Below, in pieces: positions 11,501 through 22,290 of a stretch of 64,000 nt of DNA. Within the stretch, counting starts at the first letter, position 1; each line of letters starts with the position of its first letter. The stretch is from Cloeon dipterum (Eukaryota > Arthropoda > Insecta > Ephemeroptera > Baetidae). The position numbers and the translations under genes are program-made. The stretch is taken from positions 21,208,545 to 21,272,544 of the forward strand of contig NC_088790.1 of NCBI RefSeq assembly GCF_949628265.1, read 5' to 3'. The notes beneath the pieces are model-generated. The model was given only the letters and a program-made list of their open reading frames with translations. It had not been told where the DNA came from and made no database searches.

Positions 11501-14500
11501 TAGGCTATTCTTTTCACGCGCGGCGGCGTATACACTCGCAGATTTCGCGCCGCAAAACTGAGCCACTCTCGTTCGCACGAAGTCAGCTTGTACTCGCCAG
11601 CGGAGGTCACGCGAGAATTTGATAGAATTTCAGTTCAAAACACGTAATATAAAAATCAAATTTTTAACCGAATTCACTTTTTAAAGAAATACATCACCCA
11701 GAGAAAAAGTACATATGATGAGAGCAAACGTTTATCAGAAATACAAATTTTGCGATTTATAATTATCATGCAAAATCGAGACTTTTTTACGAAATAAAAT
11801 ACCCTTGTGTCATCTTTCATAGACGGTGCAAAATTTACCTTTCTAAGTTTATATATGGCATTTTATAAATATTTTGTGGTCAGATTTTTATTTTATGTTT
11901 CCACCTCTAAATTGATGACTCGCTTTGTATTTGTTCACCTAATGCATTGAGCGTTTAATATGAAAAAACTTTTGAGATGGCTGACTTAATTTTTAAGCTT
12001 TATAGTCTCAAAAAGAGACATTTAAAAAATAAAATCAATCAATCGAATCTACTAGACTCAGGTAGATCCTGCAACATAACACCTGTGGTGCTACTTAAAG
12101 AAGCTTGATGTTCTTGATTGGCAAACGCTCTGCATAGCCTCCACTTAGCAACTGACTTCCTTATCTTTGGGTTTAGAATAACGCAGAGAAAAAACACCAA
12201 AATTCCGCGCGAAGCATTGATTACATCAATTGGTTGGAAGAACCAGCTTGGTTCTTCATTGCACCAAGCCGAAATCGGCTCAAAAAGCCAAGTTGCACCC
12301 ATCAAGAAGAACAGCTTGACGTACATCATGGCCCTGAAGAAATTTTCAACTCTCCACTATGAGCGATTTTACTTCAATTCAATTTCTCACCTCTGTCTAT
12401 CATCATTTCCAGCGTGCCGCGTGCTTTTTGTTCTTCTCATTACCCTCCTAGTTTTCCGACTAATCTCTGTAATTCTATATAAGGCGAATGCTATGAAGAA
12501 GAAGTTCAGTGCCATCAAAAAGAGGACTATTCCGTGGAAATATAATCCTTCGACGAGCGCATCACTGCTGTCTATAGAGAGAAAAAATGTGTTATTTTAT
12601 CTTAAAAATCTTTTACTATCGAAATATAGTCAACCAACCAAACCAACAAGTAGTTTTGCCAAATCCAGGATAGAAAACACCTTCAGTGAGATTACTATCA
12701 CATGTGATAAGGACAACGCACAACAGAAATGGGAAGAGGGTGGAATAAACGAAGTAAACCAGAAACCGTTGATTTTGTGAGTCAAGGCGAGAGCTTGCAG
12801 ATTTCTTAAGATTTCTTTCAAAAAGATCACTTATCAGTATTTCATGTTAATGCTATCAAATGTCTTTACCTGAAAGTGTAAAATATGTCGAAACACATTA
12901 TGTTCAGCCAGAAGAAGGAACTGAGTAGAAATAAATAAGTGGTGTAGCCTTGAAATTTTGATTAAATTATCCACTCAATCGTGAAAAAAAATTTCAGTCA
13001 ATACCAATAACTTTGCACAACGTTTGTGCAGTTCTGTGCATAGTGTGTCCCTTGATTGATATTGCAGCAAGCCCAGCCAATCCAATCATCAAAGTAAGTG
13101 ACTGGCAAGCAAGGTTCTTACCGTGCAGATTTTTAAACTCAGGTGTCAATAGAATTACAACGGAATTAAGAAACAGCATCACGACAGAGATCAGTATGAG
13201 AATGGTGATGAATATTTTAAAAGGATCCTTAGGTGGTTCAAATATGTCACATATGAGGACTCCGGTTTTATCCTCTCCAAGGTCCTATAAGAGAAAACAA
13301 TAAATCATTAAAGATTAATTAAACAGTAGGAATGGCTTTTAATTAATGATAAGATTTTTGAAATATGATTGCTTAAAAATCATACAATTTTTAGTTAGCA
13401 CATAGACAAAAAGCTACTTTCATATTTTAAGTAAGTTCTCCTCGAGTTAAATAGTATCTAATCCACTGATATGGACAGTCGCTTTTCCGCAATATTTTCC
13501 ATTGAAAAGTAAGCAAATATCCATTTCATATTATAAAACCTATTTAAACAAAAGAAGCTAATATTTCTTTGTTAAAATACTCACACCGAAGCAAAATTCG
13601 TTTGAGTACATAGTTTCACTGTCATTTAGGAAAATGAGTTCTCCCTTCGATGTCAGACTGAATAAATCACCACCACTATTATTGGAATATACATCTGGCA
13701 ATAAATCACAATCAATATCTTCGTCTAGTAGTGTTATAACGCTGATGAGATGACTCTTATTTGTTTTCTCGGCAAGTTGAATTCGCGTTTCATTTGAAAT
13801 TGGTTTCAAATGGTTTTTTCTGAGCACCTCTAGACAAAATATTAATATCAAACAGTAACGTTTTAAGCTTATGTACCTTCTGGACATTTTCTGAAACAAG
13901 GTTTCAGGTCGCACTCGCAGACAGAGTGTACATTGCGGCGATCATTCCAAGTAGTGGTGATATTGTTGTATAGAACTCCGTTGATCGCAAAGCTTCCATT
14001 CTCTAGTTTGGAACCCGCCGGCAATTCTAACTCTGAACCTTCCTCGCACCTTCCACCTTGGACACATGACACGTAATTGAAATAAAAAAGCAGAAGCAGT
14101 ATGCATCTGCACAGGCTGTACATCTTGCTGCACGGACACCGCAAACTAATGTTTAATAAGGAAGTAATGTTATTGCATGAATCATGTTCTTTAAACGTTC
14201 CACAAACATCCGCATAGAATTGACGTTTTTCAAAGTTGATAAAATTTTGTTGGTTAGCTGCGATAACGTATTTTAGACATTGAGTTTTGGATTTGCTTGT
14301 TTTTGTATTAAAGGCGCTGTGAAGTTTCCCTGCAGCGAAAATTTTTTGAGACATATTAATTTTAGCTGTGCACTCAGGGTGCCAATTCAATTGTAAAAGT
14401 GAATATTTAATTTTTGCTGTCTTGAATTTAAAGTTTATTTTAAAAAGAAGGTTAGAAATTACAGTGATTCATCAGACTGTTTATGTAATAAGTTTTTAAA

Positions 14501-15510
14501 AACGACTTGTTTAACCTGCTGTATTAGTAGCGAAAAACACATTTTCATAATCCGGTCTAAAATAATATATATTATGCTTCGTTATAAATAACAATAAATT
14601 ATGCAGATTGCCTGAGACAGGTAATAATTATGACAGTTATTGAGACTTTTATTTCTGTTTAAATTTATAAATATTTCCTGGAATCTGTAAGCTTGTTTTC
14701 GACCATTTTTATCCATAGAAGTACAAGTACATCAGATCCATTAAAATTTAGTTATATATTGTAACTCAATAATATTCTTCAACATCATAAGTGCATGGCA
14801 AAAAGTAGCACCGAGCTTGTTTTAGTAATTTAGAAAACAGGAGGATACCAGGCAAGGAAAAGCAACCAAAAATATTATTTTGCCCTATTTAGTCCGAAAA
14901 AAAGCCATTGAATTGAATATTTCATTCATTTGGTATTAATTAAAGTAAAAAATGTAAGACATTATTGTATCTAATATATCTAATGTGTGATGTGATTTAT
15001 TTGGCCTGTTTGCAAATATTTAGACGGCAAAGGGAGTGTATTATATCATGCTGTACTAGTTATGCTCGCAAATAAATATGAATTTTAATTCTAAATCGAA
15101 AATTGACCGAGATCACTCCATTGTTTAAGAACGTTATCCACAAAAGAATTAGGTGGCTTATAGATAAGGAAATAAAACGTAATTATGTGCAATTTCAACA
15201 AACTTTTATTTAAGCAAATAACGTGCAGCAGTATGGATTTATTTAGCATATATTTGTTACACCCATTTTACAAAGAAATTAAATGCAGCTTCCTTGTTGT
15301 GGAGTTATTTGTTTTTTATTTGAATTGCAACAGAAATGTCAACAAGGAAGCTTGATTTTAATTACTACTGATAATTATGACAACTACGCGTGCCTCTGCC
15401 TTATTTGGTAACTATCAAGAAACGTTTAAATTAAGTTTTCAAACTACAACTTATTTTTAACAAAAGCCACATTATATGCGTTATTGAAGAAAAGGAAAGT
15501 ATAGGAGAGT
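11498..15510. repeat. Segmental duplication unit B (contains intact Mth copy 3)
   Basis: The unit begins AGGTAGGCTA at the exact point where the orphan last exon ends, and runs through the 3' flank, the intact receptor, its 5' flank and a final block matching 11063-11400. The right limit is approximate. It carries about 340 bp (roughly 14834-15175) that unit A lacks, either an insertion here or a deletion there. Confidence 0.7.
12039..14123 (-). CDS. Methuselah-like class B GPCR, copy 3 (intact, 500 aa)
   Basis: Exons on the minus strand: 14123-13877, 13829-13585, 13284-13005, 12948-12870, 12814-12639, 12571-12391, 12333-12039; phases agree at every junction. The signal peptide (MYSLCRC start) is followed by the Mth ectodomain with LENGSFAINGVLY and VCECDLKPCFRKC, ending EFCFG...VLIC. 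TM1 contains FITILILISVVMLFLN, and TM3 has FFWLNIMCFDIFYTFR. The last exon begins MMYVKLFFLMGATWLFEP. The ectodomain is nearly identical to truncated copy 2, so the two separated recently. Exon 5 uses an acceptor one base different from copies 1 and 4, which keeps the frame. The role is inferred as a surface peptide-type receptor; the ligand is unknown. Confidence 0.87.
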
Positions 15511-15812
15511 CCTCATACTGTTGCAACTCTATCAAATTAACTTAACAGTACAATGTAATACTGGAAAACAGAAAAAATGTTACTTTGTTATCTAAATGAA
15601 ATAACACACGGCTAAAACAAATAGTAATTAAAATATTTGAATTAATACTAAATCGACAAACTGATTTTTTTCATCTGTTTCCAATTGACATCTTTTTTAA
15701 TGTGGGGGCTTAAAAGCTCTGATGATCCGCAATAAAATCACTATGAATAAAAAAAACTAAATTTACGAAAGGAGATAGCTTTGTACGTCATCTCTTCAAA
15801 GGAACAACAAAA
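14124..15812. other. 5' flank of Mth copy 3 and spacer to copy 4
   Basis: 14124-14300 shares the conserved Mth 5' flank (tagaattgacgt and gataacgtat blocks). An in-frame open stretch extends upstream of the chosen Met but is not conserved between copies. 14834-15175 is the segment missing from unit A. 15176-15510 matches 11063-11400. No independent gene is seen. Confidence 0.45.
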
Positions 15813-17779
15813 TCAATTGAATCTTCCAGACTCAGACACATCCTGCAATGTTATTCCACTGGTGCTACTTATAGTAATTTGATGTTCTTGTTTCGAGAAC
15901 GCTCTGCATAGCCTCCACTTTGCGATCGACTTCCTCACTTTAGGGTTGAGAAGAACGCAGATAACAAATACAAAAATTCCTCGCGAAGCGTTAATTACAT
16001 CAAATGGTAGAAAGAACCACTCTGGTTCACTGTTGCACCATGCTGAAATCGGTTCAAAGATCCAAGTTGCGCCCATTAAGAAGAACAGCTTGAAGTACAT
16101 CATGGCCCTTTAAAAAATTTAAAATTTCACCATGAGCGTTTTTATTTTCATTCCCACCTTTGCATGTCATCATTTCCAGCGTGACGAGTGCTGTTTGTTC
16201 TTTGCATTTCCCTCCTGGTGTTTCGACTGGTCGTTGTTATTCGATATACAGCGAATGTGATGAAGAAAATATTCACCAACATTAACACGAGGATGATTCC
16301 GTGAAAAAATATATCCTCGACGTGGACGTCAGGGCCTTAAATATTGAGTTTTTTTACTTTTTCTAAAATATATATAGTATGCAAAAGTCAACAAACCATG
16401 TTTGAACCAACAAGATGGCTCGCCAAATCCAGGATAAAAATGACCTGAGGTGAGAGTATTGTCGCATACAATAACCACAATGCACAAGACAAATGGGCAG
16501 ACGGATGAATAAATAGAGTACACTTTAAACCGTCGATTTTGTGAATCAAATCCGGAACCAGTTGACTTCTTAAGATTCCTGAGAGATAATTTATTTATTT
16601 ATTTATTTTTAAATTTGTTGATAAATATCAAACCTGAAGGTATAAAAAATGTCGAAACACATTGCGTTCAGCCAGAAGAAGGAACTCAGTAGAAATAAAT
16701 ATGAAACATATGCTTGAAAAAAAATTATATTAACTGAAATGTCAAACAGATAAAACATGTCAATCTACCTGCAATTTTGCACACATTTTTATGCATGGTG
16801 TCTTCCATAAGATTTATTGATGCAAGCCCAGCCAATCCAGTCATCAAAGTGAAAGATTGGCAAGCAAGGTTTTTCCCATGCAGATTTTTAAACTCAGGTG
16901 TAAGCAGAATTGCAACGAAATTAAGAAACAGCATCACGACAGAGAGAAGAGTAAGTGTGACGATCAACTTGGTGAATAAACTGATGTGTCCGATATCACT
17001 GCACAACAAAACTGCGTTTCTATTTTCTCCGGCATCCTATTGTGAAAATATAAATATTTTAATCTATATTTGCTTATTAAATCAGTTTAATATTTTTATT
17101 TATACTTTTTACTACTTTTATAATGAAGTTTAGTATAAAAAACAATTTCCAACACCCTTGTTTGTAATTTTCAGCAAATTTTATTTCTGTTCGCATTTCT
17201 GATCACTAACTATGAACAAAGCAAAGAATTGGTTTGATAAATACTTACACTAATGCAAAATTCACTTGAATTCAAAGTTTGATCGTCACTCAAGAAAGTA
17301 AGCTCGCCATTAGACGACAGAAAATAATCATCCTTATCCCCTGGCGTGTTATAAAAGACATTTGTTCCAAGGTAGCACTCAATATACTCGTCTAGTACAT
17401 TTATAACGCTGAAGAGAGGGCTCTTAATTTTTCCCTTGCCGAGTTGAACTTGCGTTTCAATTGAAATTTGTTTCAAATTGTGCTTTCTGAGCACATCTGG
17501 ACAAAATATTAATATCAAACAGTAAACGCTTAAAACTAATGTACCTTCTGGACATTTTCTGAAACAAGGCTTCAAATCGCATTCGCAGACGAAGTGTTCG
17601 GATCCATTAGTCCAGGTAGATATATGGTTGTATAGAACTCCTTTGATTACCAAGCTTCCATTCTCTAGCTTGGAACCCGTCGGCAACTCGAGATCTAAAC
17701 CTTCCTCGCATCTTTCACTTTGGACACATGCAAAGTAGTTCAAATAAAAAAGCAGTGCCAAACAGCAAAGGCTCTGCAT
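15813..17779 (-). CDS. Methuselah-like class B GPCR, copy 4 (intact, 494 aa)
   Basis: Exons on the minus strand: 17779-17545, 17496-17249, 17036-16769, 16712-16634, 16578-16397, 16335-16158, 16107-15813. The signal peptide starts MQSLCCLALLFYLNYFACVQ. The ectodomain has LENGSLVIKGVLYNHIS and VCECDLKPCFRKC, and ends EFCIS...VLLC. TM1 is LIVTLTLLSVVMLFLNFVAIL; TM3 has FFWLNAMCFDIFYTFR. The last exon carries TM6-7 and a serine/threonine-rich tail. It is closest to copy 1 in the ectodomain. Intron 1 is 48 bp, divisible by three and free of stops, so a retained-intron form adding 16 residues is possible. It is the 5'-most gene of the array in transcription direction. The ligand is unknown. Confidence 0.87.
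16401..16486 (-). repeat. 86-bp tract identical to Mth copy 1
   Basis: Partner of 5718-5803. Bases on either side, including the intron just downstream of exon 5 and the rest of exon 5, differ between the two copies. Confidence 0.7.
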
Positions 17780-20700
17780 CTTGACGCATGGACTCCGCTA
17801 AACTGCTTGCCGTACTATAGGGAAGTAAAAGTATGCTAACTTTATTATCATATAAGAGCCTCATACCCATATCCGCCAAGAAATGCGTTTGATTGCAATG
17901 CTCCGATAACTTATCCAATAGTGGTTCGGATCAAAGCAAGTATTTGATAGCAATTGAGGCCATATTTTAAAAGAAATAGTTGACGTTGCTTTTGAGCATA
18001 AAATTTTAAATCTGGGTTAAGTTTTCATTAAAAATATTTAGAAATTAAACGGGTTAAGAGATACATCAATTAGTTTTTATCATTTTCATATCCTATATGG
18101 ACAATGAAAAATATGTATCACATTTTTGTCGGTGCAATACTTTGTTATTTTTAAAGCTTATTATGTATTGAATCTGAACAAAAATGTTGAAAAATTAAAC
18201 GATTAATGACAGCAATTGATAAGAAGAGATTGCAAATGCGCGTTAAATGAAAAAAAAATTGAATGCATTGTACTGTGCCGTAGATTGCTATTTTTCTACA
18301 GAGCGTGGTCACTTAAAGTGGGATGATAGTGATTTTTTTATTTTAATAAATGAAATTTCATGTAAAGTTAACCCTAACCAACCTATTTTTTCCATGTACT
18401 CTTCTGACCAAAAGTGCCCCAAAATCCAATTTTACCGGTTACGCCCTCTTTTTTAGCATAGTAAATTAATTGCTTATAGGATAAGAAAATTAATGAAAAT
18501 TGAATAGTGAGAAAATAAAAAATAGTGCTTTTTAGTCTTGAAAGAAATTTTTTATTTTTAAAAAATTGCAGATTTTCAAAAGGGCTTCATTAAAATTCAC
18601 CGTTGAATACTGACTAAATTCTGAAAGCAGAGAAAATCGCGATTACACAATTCCGTTGAAAATTCTCCATTTAAAACAATGCTAAGTTTGAGGCCGCTAT
18701 TCTCGAAAATTTACAGTGCTGCCTATGTATTTTTTTTAACTGTACATGATTTTTAGGACCCAATATGTATGCGTGTTAAAGGATTTTGCGGGGAAATTCA
18801 CTATCATTCCTCTTTAATTGTATAGATATAGAAGCATACAATTGCTTGATAGACACCAGAACTCTAGTGCATTCAAAAAAAAGTGAGCCAAATTTGCCTT
18901 GCCAAATACTGAACTGACTGACTGATTTACTTTATTTCCTTATGTTATATCAAAAAACAAAAAAAAAATGTTTTGTATTTTTATCTGTTGTGTTCTGAAT
19001 GTGGGGAGGTGTGGCTCTGTTGATCTGCAATAAAATCACTTTAAGTCTAAATGAAAAAAATTGAATGCATTGTACTGTGCCGTAGATTGTTATTTTTCTA
19101 CAGTGTGATCACTTTATTGTATGGATTGGATATAGAAGCATACAATTGTTTATTAGACACTTACGGTGTAAAAAATGAAAAACACAATTTTATGCCAATT
19201 TAACCTATTAAATTGGATAAAATTATTTTGATAGAAGGTCGAACTCGAGGATTCATTAGACCGAAATTATATAGTAGGCATAATATATAAAACAACTTTT
19301 TTCTTTCATTAAATATTTTTTTCATGTTTAAATGCTCACATGGACAAGAAGTTATTGTTTTGCATGTATTATTTATTCTTTTTCTTAATCCAGTAATTGG
19401 ATCAAGACCTCAATACTCTCTTTTATCTAAAGGGGAAATTTAACTGTCTGCTCTCTTTAGCTGCGCTATTGCGCGGTTCGATTTCCAATTTCAATAATTG
19501 CGGCCTCATCTCTTCTCGCTCTCCTCTTCAATTTGCAAAGTCATAAATAAACCATTAATCGCGGGTTTGTTATACCGAGGTGGTTGTAATAATTTATCGA
19601 AATTGGCCGCTCTCGCTGCGCAGAGAATGAGGCAGATTATTGGTCCAGCAGCGCCGGGCTGTACGCGATTCCATGTCAGGTGTTTGCTTCTCATTAGAAA
19701 AAGGCGGAAAAAGGAAAAAGCGCGTCGGCGTGCTAGCAGAGGATTGCGTATTGTATTTTTTGCTGCGAGCTCTTTTGTGTGAATGTTGAGCCATACCGCT
19801 GACAAAACTTTTCCTGGAATCACCCATATTCAAACAAAGTCGAGCAAGGGGCTCACAGCGTGAAAAGGTTTTGGTAGAATTATGTGCCCAGCAACCACTG
19901 AATCTTATAAATTATTTTTATCGTGTTACTTGACAGGAGAGATAAATCAAAATCAAAAATTTTCAGTAAACGCATGGATGCTGTCAATAAAATGGTTTTA
20001 ACCATAAATATTGGTGTACTTGTTAAAAATTTCAAATTTTTTTCAGATTTATTTGTATGCTTGCTATAAAGGATATGATAGTTTGAAATTAGTCATAGAA
20101 AGTCACGTTTTATTTTTAATTCCTTATATCATTACATATGTATGAAATCATCGGTAACTCGTGACTGTTAACTTTATTTTGGAATTTATAGATTAATGCA
20201 CACAAACCGTTCAAAAACATAATGAGTCACAGCACAAAAACTGTTCATTCGGTAGAAACTTTACAATGTTTCGTAGGTACATATTTTCTGTTGCTTTATA
20301 TTTTGCCTAAAATTATCTCTACGTTGTTTCCTTTCTAATTAATTGGATTAAATGCCGTAATATACAGTGCGGCAAAATCCTGCTCGCACGTGCTGAATCT
20401 GCGCGAAAAGCTCAAGCTCGGCTGCTTAAGTTATCAACAACATCAATCTGTCGAGGAAGCAATTTTTTCAAGCAGGCAGAGGAGAGACGCACCGGCCATT
20501 GAGCACCGCGCGCCGTTTCATTCTGTGATTCACCACTCGTGATACTTTTGTTCATTGTCTCCCTCGCTCACTGGGATCAATTATCGTGCGTCGGAGGAGT
20601 CATTCATATTAAATGAAATAATGATAGCCAAGGTTGCGAGGTGAGCCGCGCTTGATAAAAGCCGGAAGTTCAAACAAGTGGATGACCAGGGCGGCGTGAA

Positions 20701-21852
20701 GCTGCGTTTCCGGTCTCAGATTTTCGGCGCGGAGAGCAGGTGTTCCAGGCTGATTTTTACATCCAAGCACATCCAATGCTATCGACGCCCGCCGCATAGA
20801 ATTCACAAATCATCAAGAATAACCTGCACTATTTTTGCTGGAAAAATCATTGCTCTTGTTGCTTTGATTTTTTTTGTTTTGAAGTTTTAGTAAATATTTT
20901 TTATTTTAGCTTATGACCAAATGAATTTTTTCGGAGTGAGAAAGGTCGATTACAGAGAAACAATTTGATCTGTTCATTGAGTAAAAATCTATTAAGATGA
21001 ATTTTTTTCTATTTGTTACCAAAAGCAAACTCACTTCATATAAATAATTTAACATATTATATGATATTTTGCTTTTTATTTGCATTTAGAGTTTTTTAAC
21101 AGCATTATAGTTTTCTAAAATAACAACACAGAAGATTTTAAACTGTAACATGATGTTAGTTTGAAAATAACTCATAAAATTTTGACCTTTGGCTCATCCC
21201 CCATATGCATACACATTCAATTTGTTTAAAGCACGCACGTCCGAGTCCCCGTGCGAGTTTCCTCGGCCGATTCCTGCTTGTGCTCGGCTCTCTCATCTGT
21301 CGTAATAATGTCATTAATATATTAAGAGGCCATCTGGCTAATCAGCGCCGCCGTGATTTGCTTTGCATGATGCAGGCTGTCGCGCAACTGCTCCGCTCGA
21401 CGGCTGTTTCAGTGCGCACGGAAAGCAAACGCCGCGCGAGGGTCGTGGGAAATTGGACGAGAAAAGCCGTGTTTGTCTATTATGCTGCGCGCCGCGTGTG
21501 TCCCCGACCATATCTCTCTGTCGCCGCGCCACAACTACATCTGCGGGCGTTTCATTCAGCAGCGGAGCGGCAAAAGCGCTGCACCAGTTGTAGCACAGTA
21601 TTCTATAAGTTTTAGTCAGGGTGGCGTAATCTGAACAGATAGCCTGGCAGTTGACGTCTCAATCTCATCATTTCTATTTCCCAGCTAGCTTTAAACTTTT
21701 ACCATGAAATATTCAATTGATTTGTTTTTTAATCGGTTTACCGTTTACGAGATGAGCGACCCCCTTATAACGTAGGACTCGAGAACACTGTGTCTCCCAA
21801 AAACATTGATAAATAAAAACCAATCATAAATTAATATTCTCAATGAAATCCT
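17780..21852. other. Intergenic stretch upstream of the receptor array
   Basis: The bases next to copy 4 resemble the other Mth 5' flanks only weakly. Two diverged short direct repeats occur: about 70 bp at 18245-18312 and 19048-19116 (ttgaatgcattgtactgtgc core), and about 30 bp near 18824 and 19128 (agaagcatacaattg core). The block at 18995-19040 also resembles 15695-15745. 19440-21620 holds moderately GC-rich DNA with open frames that have no recognisable domain. Confidence 0.5.
18245..19116 (+). repeat. Pair of about 70-bp direct repeats
   Basis: Copies at about 18245-18312 and 19048-19116 share a long stretch containing TGAATGCATTGTACTGTGCC and the following GTAGATTG(C/T)TATTTTTCTACAG. 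They are about 800 bp apart in the same orientation. Confidence 0.65.
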
Positions 21853-22290
21853 TAATTGACCAGTTGTATAAACCCTTAGTGTTCGAATCCGCCAACAGAT
21901 GGCGCTACTCAGCCAGACTTTCTTAAAAAATTTTGTTTTAAGCGGTTTTAAGGCATTTCCGCTGCGATTTCAGACTCAATCTAGCTATTTAGCATTCTTC
22001 AATTAATTTGCTTTTTTTTGACGTGCTGATAACCAAAATCGGTTCAGCCATTCGCCGTAGAAACGTTGGAAAATATTTTTTTATTTCAAAAAATAGTTTT
22101 TCATGATTCTACGGCGATTGGCTGAACCGATTTTGGTTTTCAGCACGTCAAAAAAAGCATATTAATTGAAGAATGCACAGTAGCTAGATTGAGTCTGAAA
22201 TCGCAGCGGAAGTGCTTTAAAAGCGAAAGTCTACGGTGGCGCCATCTGTTCGCGGCTTCGAACACTTAGGGTGTATGCAACTGGTGAATT
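21853..22290. mobile_element. Fold-back (MITE-like) element, copy 2, with CTCF-like motifs at both ends
   Basis: Same design as 251-690: ends of the CCAGTTG(C/T)ATAAACCCTTAG type, ACAGATGGCGC inside each arm (left about 21894-21904, right on the opposite strand about 22240-22250), and inner arms containing CTGAACCGATTTTGG and its complement around a centre near 22080. AATT flanks each end. Internal sequence differs from copy 1 by substitutions and small indels, so the two are old separate insertions rather than a recent duplication. Confidence 0.8.

Noticed and set aside
12118..12780. 220-codon plus-strand open frame
   Set aside because: It lies antisense across exons 5-7 of Mth copy 3 and reads through its introns; it is a shadow of that gene.
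19440..19520. GGTTCGA-like sequence resembling a tRNA T-loop
   Set aside because: The flanking sequence does not form an acceptor stem or a D-arm; no tRNA can be folded here.
21205..21615. 136-codon open frame
   Set aside because: Basic, cysteine-scattered translation with competing frames on both strands and no recognisable motif.
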